A DNA stretch of 64,000 nt from an uncultured Collinsella sp. (GCA_934654795.1 CAKUGT010000001.1:62001-126000); one strand, 5' to 3'; positions 48,285-56,890 are shown, numbered from the stretch's first letter. Numbers and translations are program-made. Notes: generated by a model from the letters alone, not told the origin.

Positions 48285-49553
48285 ATGGATAAGGGAGAGA
48301 TGAAGGCCGGAGCCGCCCGGGTGGCCATTAACTTAGAGGACGTATTGCCGTTCGACGGTTTCGACGCACTCCGTCATGAAATTTTTGTCCGTGCCTTCGT
48401 GGTCGAAGGGATGGGGCGGCGCGCTTGCATCCTTTCACTTGAGGTTACCTCGATCGCTCCGGCCCTACTCGCCGATCTGCGTGAGGTTGTCAAGGATGTC
48501 TCCAATTGCGACGGCGCCTTTTCTTGGGTGGTCCCGACCCACACGTTTTCTGCGCCTCACGTGCGCACCCCTGGGCATCTGGCCGACACCGATGCCCGCG
48601 ATCGAAATGAGCGCTATCGTGCCGCGCTCATCGCCGCGACACGCGCGGCTGTTGAGCAGGCGGTTGCGGGCATTCGCTCTGTCACGCTCGCCTCGGCGGA
48701 GGGCCACTGTCCTGTGAACGTTAACCGCGACATTGAGACGCCGGCCGGCTGGTGGCTGGGAGTAGACCCCAAGGGGTTTGCCGACCACGCGATGCCCGTA
48801 CTTGTCGCGAGGGATGCCGAGGGCGGGCTCGTTGCCATGCTTGCGACGGCTGATGTCCAGTCTTCCGTGCTCGACGGATCGCACGATTCTCAAGGGAAGC
48901 GCGTGGTGAGCGGGGACCTCTTTGGCTTTGCCGCCATGGCTCTCGAGCGCGAATTGGGCGGAGTCGTGTTGCTGCTGCCCGGTGCCGCGGGGGATCAGAG
49001 TCCGGCGGAGCGCGCCGTGACCGTTGCGTTTGATTCGACCGGGGCGAAGCAAACGTTAGATGCTCACGAGAGTGGATATCGCATGCTGCATCGACAGGGT
49101 CGCGTTCTGAGCGATGCGTTGATTGAGGCCGTCCGTGCGGCGCGTGAGGACGATGCCATCGGCGTCGATGCTCGCACGGTCGACGTCCTTTTGCCCGCCC
49201 AGACGCGCGCCGACTTCTGCTCATTGGCCCCGCATCGAACTTATGAGTTTCATGCGGCGGGCGAACAGCGTACGAGGGTCTATTTACTTCGGCTGGGAAA
49301 TGCCGAGTTCGTTGGTATCCAGCCCGAGGTTTCGAGCTCGTTTGGCGCCGCCGTGCGCGCCGCCCGATTCTGCCCCGTGCTCTTTGCCACGCTTGTCAAC
49401 GGAGGGCAGAAGTATCTGCCGGCCCCCGATGCGTACGAGAAAATCACCTATGAGGCCATGAACTCCGGCTTTGCCGCCGGTTCCCATGAGCGCCTCCTCC
49501 AAACCATCCTTGCCGCTTTAAACGCGGCGCGACAAAAAGGAGACCTTGCATGA
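48285..49553 (+). CDS. Neutral/alkaline ceramidase-like protein, first of a tandem pair
   Basis: The 422-residue protein resembles the N-terminal catalytic domain of neutral/alkaline non-lysosomal ceramidases. KAGAARVAINLED is the opening strand, WVVPTHTFSAPHVRTPGH contains the metal-binding T-H-T-x-S-x-P region, and LLLPGAAGDQSPAERA corresponds to the G-A-A-G-D active-site loop. No signal peptide is present, unlike secreted ceramidases, so it should act on an imported substrate. Its last codons overlap the next gene's start (ATGA). Amide or ester bond cleavage is inferred from family; the substrate is unlikely to be ceramide. Confidence 0.75.
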   Translation: MDKGEMKAGAARVAINLEDVLPFDGFDALRHEIFVRAFVVEGMGRRACILSLEVTSIAPALLADLREVVKDVSNCDGAFSWVVPTHTFSAPHVRTPGHLADTDARDRNERYRAALIAATRAAVEQAVAGIRSVTLASAEGHCPVNVNRDIETPAGWWLGVDPKGFADHAMPVLVARDAEGGLVAMLATADVQSSVLDGSHDSQGKRVVSGDLFGFAAMALERELGGVVLLLPGAAGDQSPAERAVTVAFDSTGAKQTLDAHESGYRMLHRQGRVLSDALIEAVRAAREDDAIGVDARTVDVLLPAQTRADFCSLAPHRTYEFHAAGEQRTRVYLLRLGNAEFVGIQPEVSSSFGAAVRAARFCPVLFATLVNGGQKYLPAPDAYEKITYEAMNSGFAAGSHERLLQTILAALNAARQKGDLA

Positions 49554-50668
49554 ATATCGGACATGCACGCCGCAAGATTACCCCGCAAGGCGACATCTAT
49601 CTAATCGGATACCGTAACCTCCCCAACCGTCTGGAGCCTGCGACAGGCGTCCATGACGACGTCTTCGCCAACGCGATTCTTTTCCAACAGGACGACCGCG
49701 AAGTTTTTCTCTTTAACGCCGATGTTCTCGAGTTTGAGGAGAGCATGGCCGAGGAGGTTAAGACGATGCTCGCCGAGCGCTACGGAATCGACCGTGATTG
49801 CGTTCTGCTCTCCGCGACGCACGACCACACTTCGATCGTCGCCTACCATCGCAGCTGGTGGACGGGAAAATTCAACGAGGACTACTATCGCTGGTTCCTC
49901 GATACCATCTGTCAATGCTTCGAAGAGTGCCGCGCCAACGCGCGACCTGCGACCTGCCGCATGGGCAAAAAAGTCATCACCGGTTTCTACGACAACCGCA
50001 TCATTCCCGGAGAGCTTGCCGACAATGAGGTTATCGTGGTGTCGTTCTTCGATGACGAAGGCAAATCGTTTGCGGGCTTTGTGAACTGGGCGGTGCATTC
50101 TGCCTGTGTCGGACCCGACTGCACGGAGCTCACGAGCGAACTCGCCGGTCTTACCGGCAAAAAGCTCGCTCAGAGTCTTGGTTACTATCCGGCCATGGTC
50201 GTCGGTGCTGCTGGCGACTGTAGCGACCGCAATTTTCGCCAGGGACGCGGCATTCCCGAGGTTGAGCGTGTTTCGACCGGTCTTGCCGAGGCGATTTCCC
50301 AGATCAAGCTCGATCGCGAGGTCGTTCTTGACCGCATCGAGCCTCAGACGTTCTATCACACCGTTGCCCATGACGACTTTTCGCTCACGCTTAAGTGTGC
50401 CGTCATCAGTTTGGGCGGCCTGCATCTCTTTGTGTTCCCGAGTGAGCTCGGCAGCGACCTGGGTATTCGCATGAAGCGCGAATGTCCGGTCGAGGGAATA
50501 GTTTGCGGTTACACCAACGGCTATTTCGAGTATTTCCTTCCGGCACGCGAGTACGGCCTCTCCTTTGAGACCGAGCGTACTCAGATTCCCCAGGGCGAAC
50601 CGGAACGTCTGTGTGACAAGTTCTGCCAGACGACGAGACTTCTCGGCGCAGCAGATTCGCGTCTGTAG
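49550..50668 (+). CDS. Neutral/alkaline ceramidase-like protein, second of a tandem pair
   Basis: The 372-residue protein shares the layout of the preceding one: NIGHARRKITPQGD opening, CVLLSATHDHTSIVAYH for the metal-binding His motif, VVGAAGDCSDRNFRQG for the G-A-A-G-D loop and IVCGYTNGYFEYFLPAREY near the C-terminus (compare G-x-x-N-x-Y-x-x-Y in ceramidases). Sequence divergence from the first copy suggests different substrates or a heteromer. The ATGA overlap with the gene before implies coupled translation. It has no signal peptide. A 193-bp gap with no recognisable gene separates it from the PTS gene. Confidence 0.75.
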   Translation: MNIGHARRKITPQGDIYLIGYRNLPNRLEPATGVHDDVFANAILFQQDDREVFLFNADVLEFEESMAEEVKTMLAERYGIDRDCVLLSATHDHTSIVAYHRSWWTGKFNEDYYRWFLDTICQCFEECRANARPATCRMGKKVITGFYDNRIIPGELADNEVIVVSFFDDEGKSFAGFVNWAVHSACVGPDCTELTSELAGLTGKKLAQSLGYYPAMVVGAAGDCSDRNFRQGRGIPEVERVSTGLAEAISQIKLDREVVLDRIEPQTFYHTVAHDDFSLTLKCAVISLGGLHLFVFPSELGSDLGIRMKRECPVEGIVCGYTNGYFEYFLPAREYGLSFETERTQIPQGEPERLCDKFCQTTRLLGAADSRL

Positions 50669-50861
50669 ACCTGATTGCGTGACATGGGCTAATGAGGCTC
50701 GCTGCCATGTGATCGGCATCTTCCATCTTCTCTGCCGTTTCCTATCCCGGGCGTACGTGCGTCCGCGGATTTCAAAGGGGGAAGTGGGTTCCTTGCCCTC
50801 CCACGTCGACTACGGAGGCCTGAAATCTACGCTATGCCCCGCTCAGAAAAAGGAGAATTCC

Positions 50862-52304
50862 ATGAAATACCAGAAGCTTTGCGATGAAATCATCACAAAG
50901 GTCGGTGGTCGAGACAATGTGTTAGACGTGAGCCACTGCATTACGCGTCTCCGCTTCCACCTCAAGGATGAATCGCTCGCCCAGACCAATGAACTTAAGG
51001 CGACGAAGGGCGTCGTTGACGTCATCCAGGCCGGCGGACAGTATCAGGTCGTGATTGGTGCCACTGTCGAGGCCGTCTACAACGACCTTGTTCAGATTGG
51101 CGGGTTCGACTCCAAACCCGCACTCGATATCGATGAGGGCGACGACGTCAAAAAGGGCGATCCATTCTCGCGTCTGCTCGCCATCATTTCCGAGATTCTG
51201 CAGCCGGTTCTTGGCGTGCTTATGGCCGGTGGCTTTATCAAGTCGATGCTCGCGCTCTGCACGGTTGCCGGTTGGCTTGCCAAGGACAGCAATACGTATG
51301 TGACGCTCTCGGCAATCGGAGATTCGGTCTTCTATTACTTTCCGCTAATCATTGGCTGGACGTCGGCCAAGAAGTTCGGACTTAAGCCCGTTATGGGAAT
51401 GGCGCTCGGCGGTATCCTCGTCTACCCGACGCTCGTTGCCCTTATGGGCGGAGATCCGCTCTACACGCTCGGCGCCGGTACGGTCTTCGAGTCCAATGTC
51501 TACGGTGATATTTTTGGCATCCCGCTGATCATGCAGAATTACTCATCGACGATTCTGCCTGCGATCTTTATCGTCTGGATTGCCTCCAAGGTGCACAAGG
51601 CCCTTTCTAACGCGCTGCCCGCGCTTGTGAGCTCGTTCTTCTCCAACATCCTGACGCTCCTCATTTGCGGCATCCTTGGCCTGCTTGTGGTCGGTCCAGT
51701 CATGACGGTCCTCTCCAACATCGTTGCCCAGATCATCTTGATGCTCATCAACTTCCAGCCCGCCATCGCCGGCTTCGTCATCGGCACGTTCTGGAGCCTG
51801 CTCGTCATGTTCGGCCTGCACTGGGGTATCATCCCGCTGTGGTTTCTCGATGTCGCAACCTACGGCTATGACCTCATTAACCCGCTCGTGTATGCAGGCG
51901 GTTGTGCCATCGCCGGTGCTGTGCTTGGCATGGTCATCCGAACCAAGGATTCCGAGGAAAATGCTGCCGTCAACATTCCCGCCCTTGTCTCTTCGATTTT
52001 CGGTGTCAACGAGCCTGCGCTTTACGCCATCTTGCTGCCGCGTAAGCGCCTTATGTGGGTAACCTTTATTTCCGCTGGTGTAGGCGGCGCCATCGCCGGC
52101 CTCATGGGTGCCAAACTCTATGCCTTCGGTGCCTCCGGCCCGCTCGGTTTCCCGAGCTTTATTAACCCTGCCGGCATCGACACGGGCTTTATCGGCCTTG
52201 TCATCTCCGGTGTGGTCGCTTTCGTTCTGGCTCTTGTCGCCGCTATGGTGATCGGTACCAGGAAGGACGAGGGCGGTAAGGCGCTCAACATCTCGGTGGA
52301 CTAG
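50862..52304 (+). CDS. PTS EIIBC permease, glucose/beta-glucoside superfamily
   Basis: The 480-residue protein has an N-terminal IIB domain with the phosphorylated cysteine in LDVSHCITRLRFHLKDE (Cys26) and a ten-helix IIC domain from about residue 100. There is no C-terminal IIA domain; it ends soon after the last helix (MVIGTRKDEGGKALNISVD), so IIA must come from another gene. It imports and phosphorylates a sugar or glycoside using HPr and EI. AAAAGGAGAATTCC precedes the ATG. No phospho-glycosidase is in the operon; the ceramidase-like proteins take the expected place. Confidence 0.88.
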   Translation: MKYQKLCDEIITKVGGRDNVLDVSHCITRLRFHLKDESLAQTNELKATKGVVDVIQAGGQYQVVIGATVEAVYNDLVQIGGFDSKPALDIDEGDDVKKGDPFSRLLAIISEILQPVLGVLMAGGFIKSMLALCTVAGWLAKDSNTYVTLSAIGDSVFYYFPLIIGWTSAKKFGLKPVMGMALGGILVYPTLVALMGGDPLYTLGAGTVFESNVYGDIFGIPLIMQNYSSTILPAIFIVWIASKVHKALSNALPALVSSFFSNILTLLICGILGLLVVGPVMTVLSNIVAQIILMLINFQPAIAGFVIGTFWSLLVMFGLHWGIIPLWFLDVATYGYDLINPLVYAGGCAIAGAVLGMVIRTKDSEENAAVNIPALVSSIFGVNEPALYAILLPRKRLMWVTFISAGVGGAIAGLMGAKLYAFGASGPLGFPSFINPAGIDTGFIGLVISGVVAFVLALVAAMVIGTRKDEGGKALNISVD

Positions 52305-52327
52305 TCTGTCTGCACACTTTAACTAAA

Positions 52328-52363
52328 TATGCCTCGGACGGTGACGTGCCGCCCGAGGCATAT
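52328..52363. terminator. Terminator at the end of the PTS operon
   Basis: ATGCCTCGG pairs with CCGAGGCAT (extended by TAT/ATA), followed by TTTGTGTTTTG. It separates the PTS gene from the convergent LysR gene. Confidence 0.85.
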
Positions 52364-52427
52364 TTGTGTTTTGTGCCGTTGTCAGCGTGTTTGCGGACAC
52401 AAGCCTGCGGTTGTGGAGCAACGGGGA

Positions 52428-53351
52428 TTATGACGGTCGTGCCGCGGTGGAAGACGCACGGTCGCCCTGCAGGAGCTGACGGTAGGGGAGGAAGCCGATG
52501 AACGAGACGACCGCCTGCGAGTGCGCGGCGTTCCGCTTGAGGTAGAGCCTGACCTCGGAGGTCGTCGCGGGCTCAAGCGGCACCAGGGCTACCTTTCCGC
52601 TGGCAAGCGATTCCGCCGGCTTGCGCATGAGGAATGAGACACCGGCGCCGCGTGCGACAAGAGAGATGATGTTCTCGGCTCGTTTGCCGGTGAACGTAAC
52701 ACGTGGGCCAAATCCAGCTTTGCGACAAAGGGAAAGGACGAGCTCGCTTACGAACGAGCCTTGGGGAAGCATGAGGAAATTCTCGTCGATAAGGTCGTCT
52801 ATCTCGACGGTGTCACGTTCGGCGAGTGGATGGTCGAGCGAAAGGACGGCCACGAGCCGGTCGGTCGTAAAGGGAATCTTTTTGAACTCCGGCTCGATGG
52901 CGCCGCTGTCGCGGATGAAGGCCAGGTCAATGTCCTCGTGCAGGAGCATGCGCTTGAGTGTGTCGCCCTCGCCTTCGATGAGCTCGACAGAATATGAGGG
53001 GTTCGCCTGCTGAAAATCGATGACGGCGTCCGTAATCCCATAAGGGGCCATAATGGGGATAGAACCGACGGTGAGGTGCTCGAGCGGCTCATCTGCACCT
53101 ATTTGAATGGCGGCAAGATAGCGATGCTGAAGCGTCGCAATTTTTTGCGCATAGGGGAGGAGCGCTTCACCTTGCGCGGTGAGTGTTACGTGGCGCTTGC
53201 TTCGATCGATGAGCTTGCAGCCGAGTTCGTGCTCCATTGCCATGATGTGCTTGGAGAGGGTTGATTGCGACATGAAAAGCAGTTCCGCCGCATCGAGAAA
53301 CGTGCGTGACTGCGCTAAGATGGCGAATTCGCCAAAGCGGCTGATATCCAT
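52428..53351 (-). CDS. LysR-family regulator, likely of the PTS/ceramidase-like operon
   Basis: The 307-residue protein begins MDISRFGEFAILAQSRTFLD and has the LysR helix-turn-helix (DAAELLFMSQSTLSKHIMAM). It has a full effector domain. It is convergent with the PTS operon and not at its promoter, where an ATTCC-N5-GGAAT palindrome sits. Control of that operon is an inference from proximity. The C-terminal extension (LPYRQLLQGDRASSTAARPS) is unusual but short. GGAGGCCTCCC-type sequence precedes the start. Confidence 0.85.
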   Translation of the reverse strand: MDISRFGEFAILAQSRTFLDAAELLFMSQSTLSKHIMAMEHELGCKLIDRSKRHVTLTAQGEALLPYAQKIATLQHRYLAAIQIGADEPLEHLTVGSIPIMAPYGITDAVIDFQQANPSYSVELIEGEGDTLKRMLLHEDIDLAFIRDSGAIEPEFKKIPFTTDRLVAVLSLDHPLAERDTVEIDDLIDENFLMLPQGSFVSELVLSLCRKAGFGPRVTFTGKRAENIISLVARGAGVSFLMRKPAESLASGKVALVPLEPATTSEVRLYLKRNAAHSQAVVSFIGFLPYRQLLQGDRASSTAARPS

Positions 53352-53387
53352 AGGGAGGCCTCCGGTACCCTCATTTTGTCAGGTGGC

Positions 53388-53798
53388 CTAAACCACGACG
53401 CCGTTGCAGTGGTCGATTTCGTGCTGGATGATCTCGGCGGTGTAGCCCGAGAAGTTTTTGATGCGGTGGACGAAGTTCTCGTCCAAATACTCAACCTTAA
53501 TGCGGCGATAGCGTGTACAGGGACGCTCGCCGATCAGCGAGAGACATCCTTCGCTCGTCTGATAGGCATTGACCTGCTCAAGAATTTGAGGGTTGTACAT
53601 CAGGAGTGTCCTGTTGCCGTCCTTTACGCAGATGATGCGTTTGCGCACGCCGATCATGTTGGCGGCGAGGCCCACGCACTCGTGCTCATGCTCGTGGAGC
53701 GTATCCAGGAGGTCCTGCCCGGTCGCGGCGTCGTCGGGTCCCGCGTCTTCGGAAGGCAGGCGCAAAAAGAACTCGGATTTCATGATGGGCTTAATCAT
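53388..53798 (-). CDS. def: Peptide deformylase (canonical motifs)
   Basis: The 136-residue protein has motif 1 GLAANMIGV (residues 43-51), motif 2 EGCLS with metal-ligand Cys85, and motif 3 QHEIDHCNG with HEIDH at 126-130, so all catalytic residues are present. It removes the formyl group from nascent proteins. It is shorter than typical type I enzymes (about 165 residues), lacking the C-terminal helix, like some small actinobacterial and clostridial forms. The gene at 39374-39793 is a paralogue with the Glu lost. GAGGAGCCCACC precedes the start. Confidence 0.87.
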   Translation of the reverse strand: MIKPIMKSEFFLRLPSEDAGPDDAATGQDLLDTLHEHEHECVGLAANMIGVRKRIICVKDGNRTLLMYNPQILEQVNAYQTSEGCLSLIGERPCTRYRRIKVEYLDENFVHRIKNFSGYTAEIIQHEIDHCNGVVV

Positions 53799-54003
53799 GG
53801 TGGGCTCCTCATGTCTTATGCTTTCGTGGACTTTTAATAATAGCGCGGAAGGAAAGCTGTGCGTCCGCGTTACAATCTATCGACGTTGGACCATGTTGTC
53901 AGACTCGTCGTGTGCGGCGTCTGGCGTAAGTCTAGGGCTCATTTTTCGCCCTGGACTGTTCCTCTGGGGCGATGCGACTGTCGTTCCAAGAGGAAGGAAA
54001 TGC

Positions 54004-55419
54004 ATGGGGAGCAAATCTCAGCAACAAGTTAAAGTAAGGCCATCGGCCACTGCGGCGATTCTCGTCGTTATGTATATTGCAGCCTTTGTTGCCGCGTTTA
54101 ACGAGAACATCATTAACGTGGCGTTGCACGACATTATGGCAGCCTTTTCGGTGAGTGCCACCACGGCGCAGTGGCTCGTTTCGGGCTACATGATCGTGAC
54201 GTCGATCTTTACGGCCATCATGGCCTTCCTGTCCGGCCGTTTCTCGACGCGCAGGCTGCTGTTTTTCGCATGCGGATGCATGGTCGCCGGCGAAGTCCTG
54301 TGCCTGTTCGCTCCGTCATTTAGCGTTTTGCTGCCAAGCCGTATTTTGCAGGCTGCGGGATCGGGCATCTTGTTCCCGCTCATGATGAACGTGGTGCTGT
54401 CTTGCGCCCCGCGCGAGAAGCTTGGTCTGTATCTGAGCCTGGGCGGTGCCTGTATTACGCTGGGGCCGGCGTTTGGACCCGTGATCAGCGGTCTTATGTG
54501 CACGTTGTTTGGCTGGAGGGCGGTGTTCGTAGTGCCGCTGGTGGGCGGCATTGTGGTTGCTGCTGCGGGTGTAAAGCTCGTTCAGAATGTCGGAGAGCGC
54601 TCGAACACCACGCTTGATATTCTGTCGGTTGTTTTGCTCGCCGCCGGCATTACGGCATTTGTGTATTCCGTAGGCGAGTTCTCGACCAATCTGATTGCCG
54701 GCATCGCGACGCTTTTCGTCGCCGTTGTGCTGCTCGGCCTGTTTGCGGTCCGTCAGCTCAGGCTCGAGCATCCGGTGCTTAACGTGCGTCCCATGGCGAG
54801 CGTTCGTTTTTGGCCTGCGTGTTTGCTTGTGGTGGTGTCGATGATGACAACGTTCTCGATGAGCGTTTTGTTGCCGCTCTATTTTGAGGGCGCATACGGC
54901 ATGACCGCACTTGTCGCGGGTTTGCTCATTTTGCCGGCGATCGCCTGCAACGCCGTGACCTCGATTGTGGGCGGACGCGTGATGGATGCCCGTGGTGCGT
55001 GGCCGCTGCTGCCGGTCGGCATTGCCCTGATCGCTGTGGGGCAGACGGCAATCTCGATGACCGCGGCAAGCATGAACATCGGCGTTGTCGTGCTGCTGAC
55101 CGTTGTGGTGTATGCCGGCGTTGGTTTGGTACTGAGCCCCTCGCAGACCGCCGGTTTGGAGACGCTTCCCGCCGCTGAGCATCCTCACGGAACGGCATTG
55201 CTTAACACGTGGAACATGATTGCCGCGTCGTTTGGTCCGTCGCTGTTTATCGGCCTGCTTTCGAGTTCTGCGGTGGCTGCTGGCGCCGCGGGCGTTGCGT
55301 CGGACGTTGCCCAGGCGATAGGATTTGCAGCCGCCGTGCGCGTGGCGGCCGTGATTGCCGTTGTCGGGTTCGCGGTGTCGCTGGTGTACGCTCGCCGCGA
55401 GTCGCACATGTCGCATTAA
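54004..55419 (+). CDS. MFS exporter, DHA2 (EmrB/QacA) type
   Basis: The 471-residue protein has 14 predicted membrane helices. NENIINVALHDIMAAFSVSA in the first helix (motif D1 of the DHA2 group), LSGRFSTRRLLFFACG (motif A) and GACITLGPAFGPVISGLMCT (motif C) mark it as a proton-driven drug or metabolite exporter. The ATG at 54004 follows AGAGGAAGGAAATGC. The frame is open upstream from 53593, but that overlaps the opposite-strand deformylase. The substrate is unknown. Confidence 0.88.
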   Translation: MGSKSQQQVKVRPSATAAILVVMYIAAFVAAFNENIINVALHDIMAAFSVSATTAQWLVSGYMIVTSIFTAIMAFLSGRFSTRRLLFFACGCMVAGEVLCLFAPSFSVLLPSRILQAAGSGILFPLMMNVVLSCAPREKLGLYLSLGGACITLGPAFGPVISGLMCTLFGWRAVFVVPLVGGIVVAAAGVKLVQNVGERSNTTLDILSVVLLAAGITAFVYSVGEFSTNLIAGIATLFVAVVLLGLFAVRQLRLEHPVLNVRPMASVRFWPACLLVVVSMMTTFSMSVLLPLYFEGAYGMTALVAGLLILPAIACNAVTSIVGGRVMDARGAWPLLPVGIALIAVGQTAISMTAASMNIGVVVLLTVVVYAGVGLVLSPSQTAGLETLPAAEHPHGTALLNTWNMIAASFGPSLFIGLLSSSAVAAGAAGVASDVAQAIGFAAAVRVAAVIAVVGFAVSLVYARRESHMSH

Positions 55420-55571
55420 TGTGTGCACATAGATTCTGCAGCTAGATTGGATGGCGACACCATAAACTAATGGACGTTTTGCCGAGAGGCATGAATGTAT
55501 AAGGCGCAAAGAGTGCGCGACGGGCCCCGCGAATGGGGCGATGATGCCCGAGAGGGCCAAGAAGGAGTCTC

Positions 55572-56468
55572 ATGTCTGAGAACGAAGAGATCATGAACGA
55601 GACCGAGAACGAGACCATGGCTGCCGAGGTCGAGGCAGTCGAGACCGTGGAGACCGAAGCTGCTGAGGTTGAGGCTGCTGACGAGGTTTCCGCCGAGGAG
55701 GCCGAGGTTGTCGAGGCCGCCGCTGATTACGATGACGAAGAGCTGATGGACAAGATGCAGAAGGCCGCCCGCCTGCTGCGCAGCCGTCGCTTTGCTATTT
55801 CCAAGGAGGAGGAGGCCAAGGCCGAGCGCATGGCGAACATCGAGCGCGCCATCAAGCTTCTTGACCTCAAGCCCAAGATGGAGCAGAAGGAAATGTCCGA
55901 CCTGCTGGGCATGCGCCTTCGTGAGCTCGATGGCCTGATGGCCGAGGCCGAGGCTGCCGATCTGGTCGGCCGCATCGACGACGCCGAGGGCGATATGCGC
56001 AAGATCGTTGTCTTCGCTGCCGAGGATGCCGCTGAGGGCCTGACCGAGCTTGCCAACAAGAAGGAGAAGCTCCTGCCCGAGCTTTCTTACGAGGAGGCCA
56101 CCGAGCTGATGGCCGCTCTCGATAAGGTTATCGCTCCGCTCGTCGCCATGGGCCTGGACGAGGACCGCGGTCCTCGCGGCGGCCGTGACGAGCGCGGTGG
56201 CCGTGGCGGCGACCGTGGCGGTCGCGGCGGCTTTGGCGATCGCGGTGGCCGTGGCGGTGACCGCGGCGGTCGCGGTGGCGATCGCGGTGGCCGTGGCGGC
56301 TTTGGCGACCGTGGCGGTCGCGGCGGCTTTGGTGGCAACCGTGGTGGCTATGGCGATCGCGGTGGCAACCGTGGTGGCTTCGGCGGCAACCGTGGTAACG
56401 ACCGCGGCGGTCGCGGTGGCGACCGTGGCGGCCGCAACGGTGGCGGCTTCCGCGGCAACCGCTTTTAG
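55572..56468 (+). CDS. Acidic protein with winged-helix-like core and long RGG-repeat tail
   Basis: The 298-residue protein has three parts. Residues 1-60 are acidic and low complexity (EVEAVETVETEAAEVEAADE). Residues about 60-190 are helical and contain KEMSDLLGMRLRELDGLMAE then GRIDDAEGDMRKIVVFA, reminiscent of a MarR-like winged helix. Residues about 197-298 are RGG/GDRGG repeats (GGRGGDRGGRGGFGDRGGRG). Such tails bind RNA and promote condensate formation in eukaryotes, and bacterial versions are rare. ATG 55572 follows AAGGAGTCTC. A role in RNA or DNA binding is inferred; exact function unknown. Confidence 0.75.
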   Translation: MSENEEIMNETENETMAAEVEAVETVETEAAEVEAADEVSAEEAEVVEAAADYDDEELMDKMQKAARLLRSRRFAISKEEEAKAERMANIERAIKLLDLKPKMEQKEMSDLLGMRLRELDGLMAEAEAADLVGRIDDAEGDMRKIVVFAAEDAAEGLTELANKKEKLLPELSYEEATELMAALDKVIAPLVAMGLDEDRGPRGGRDERGGRGGDRGGRGGFGDRGGRGGDRGGRGGDRGGRGGFGDRGGRGGFGGNRGGYGDRGGNRGGFGGNRGNDRGGRGGDRGGRNGGGFRGNRF

Positions 56469-56471
56469 TTG

Positions 56472-56501
56472 AGTTACGGCGTTTTGTCAAACGCCGTAAC
56501 T
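56472..56501 (+). terminator. Terminator of the RGG-protein gene
   Basis: AGTTACGGCGTTT and AAACGCCGTAACT form a 13-bp stem with a short TGTC loop, four bases after the stop codon. No long T-tract follows. Confidence 0.7.
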
Positions 56502-56513
56502 GCTCGACGCTGC

Positions 56514-56612
56514 AAACCCGCCAGGGCGGCAATCTGCCTTTCAACTTCGGCGGCATGATCAAAAGATCAATGCCGCCTCGTTTCAAGGCACCTTGCTCGT
56601 TCTGGCGGGTTT
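56514..56612. repeat. Large nested palindrome
   Basis: AAACCCGCCAG (56514-56524) pairs with CTGGCGGGTTT (56602-56612), and within it GGCGGCAT (56549-56556) pairs with ATGCCGCC (56570-56577) around GATCAAAAGATC. Arms between are partly complementary. The RNA would be a 99-nt composite hairpin. Confidence 0.65.
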
Positions 56613-56653
56613 TCGCTGTCGGTACCAAGGCATCGGTGTTGCCTTGATCCAAA

Positions 56654-56701
56654 CCTACCAAAAGGGGACAGGTTTATTTGGTCGGTTTTATCTGGGCAAA
56701 C
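56654..56701 (+). repeat. R2 palindromic element, copy in pdxT downstream cluster
   Basis: ACCTACCAAAAGGGGACAGG followed by TTTATTTGGTCGGTTTTATC and the tail TGGGCAAACG matches the copy at 2852-2902. Stem changes (GCC to ACC, GGCAGG to GGTCGG) mark it as a diverged copy. Confidence 0.75.
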
Positions 56702-56722
56702 GTGGTCGTCTATCGCAATATG

Positions 56723-56774
56723 GTCGTTGGGGACGTTCTTGTTTGACTAGTCGTTTAAGAACGTCCCCAACGAC
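56723..56774. repeat. R4 palindromic element, copy 2
   Basis: GTCGTTGGGGACGTTCTT and AAGAACGTCCCCAACGAC face each other across GTTTGACTAGTCGTTT. It differs from copy 1 (1922-1977) by a paired substitution in the stem, with the loop unchanged. Confidence 0.88.
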
Positions 56775-56782
56775 TACATAGG

Positions 56783-56850
56783 ATGAGAGTGGATAATCTC
56801 CCGGTTTGAGCCTGCATTCAAGCTCAAAGTGGGAGATTATCCACTCTCAT
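56783..56850. repeat. R5 long perfect palindrome
   Basis: ATGAGAGTGGATAATCTCCC at 56783-56802 has its perfect 20-bp complement at 56831-56850. The interior has a further TTTGAGC/GCTCAAA pair. A 68-bp element of this quality looks like a miniature mobile palindrome or a strong hairpin; no second copy is in the window. Confidence 0.85.
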
Positions 56851-56890
56851 TTGTTCTGTGTCCGGAAATCCACGCTCGTTTCTACTCTGC

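Larger units (their letters stand above)
56614..56890. other. Gene-free stretch filled with palindromic elements (R2, R4, R5)
   Basis: The gap between the RGG-protein terminator and pdxT holds no plausible gene. It contains an R2 copy (56654-56701), an R4 copy (56723-56774) and a long R5 palindrome (56783-56850). Only about 30 bp near the pdxT end are not in a repeat. Confidence 0.8.

Noticed and set aside
54316-55560. 414-residue open frame antisense to the MFS gene
   Set aside because: Arg/His-rich composition typical of antisense frames, no ribosome binding site; the plus strand has 14 membrane helices.
56160-56466. GC-rich tandem repeat as a CRISPR or VNTR outside genes
   Set aside because: It is in frame and encodes the RGG tail of the protein at 55572-56468.
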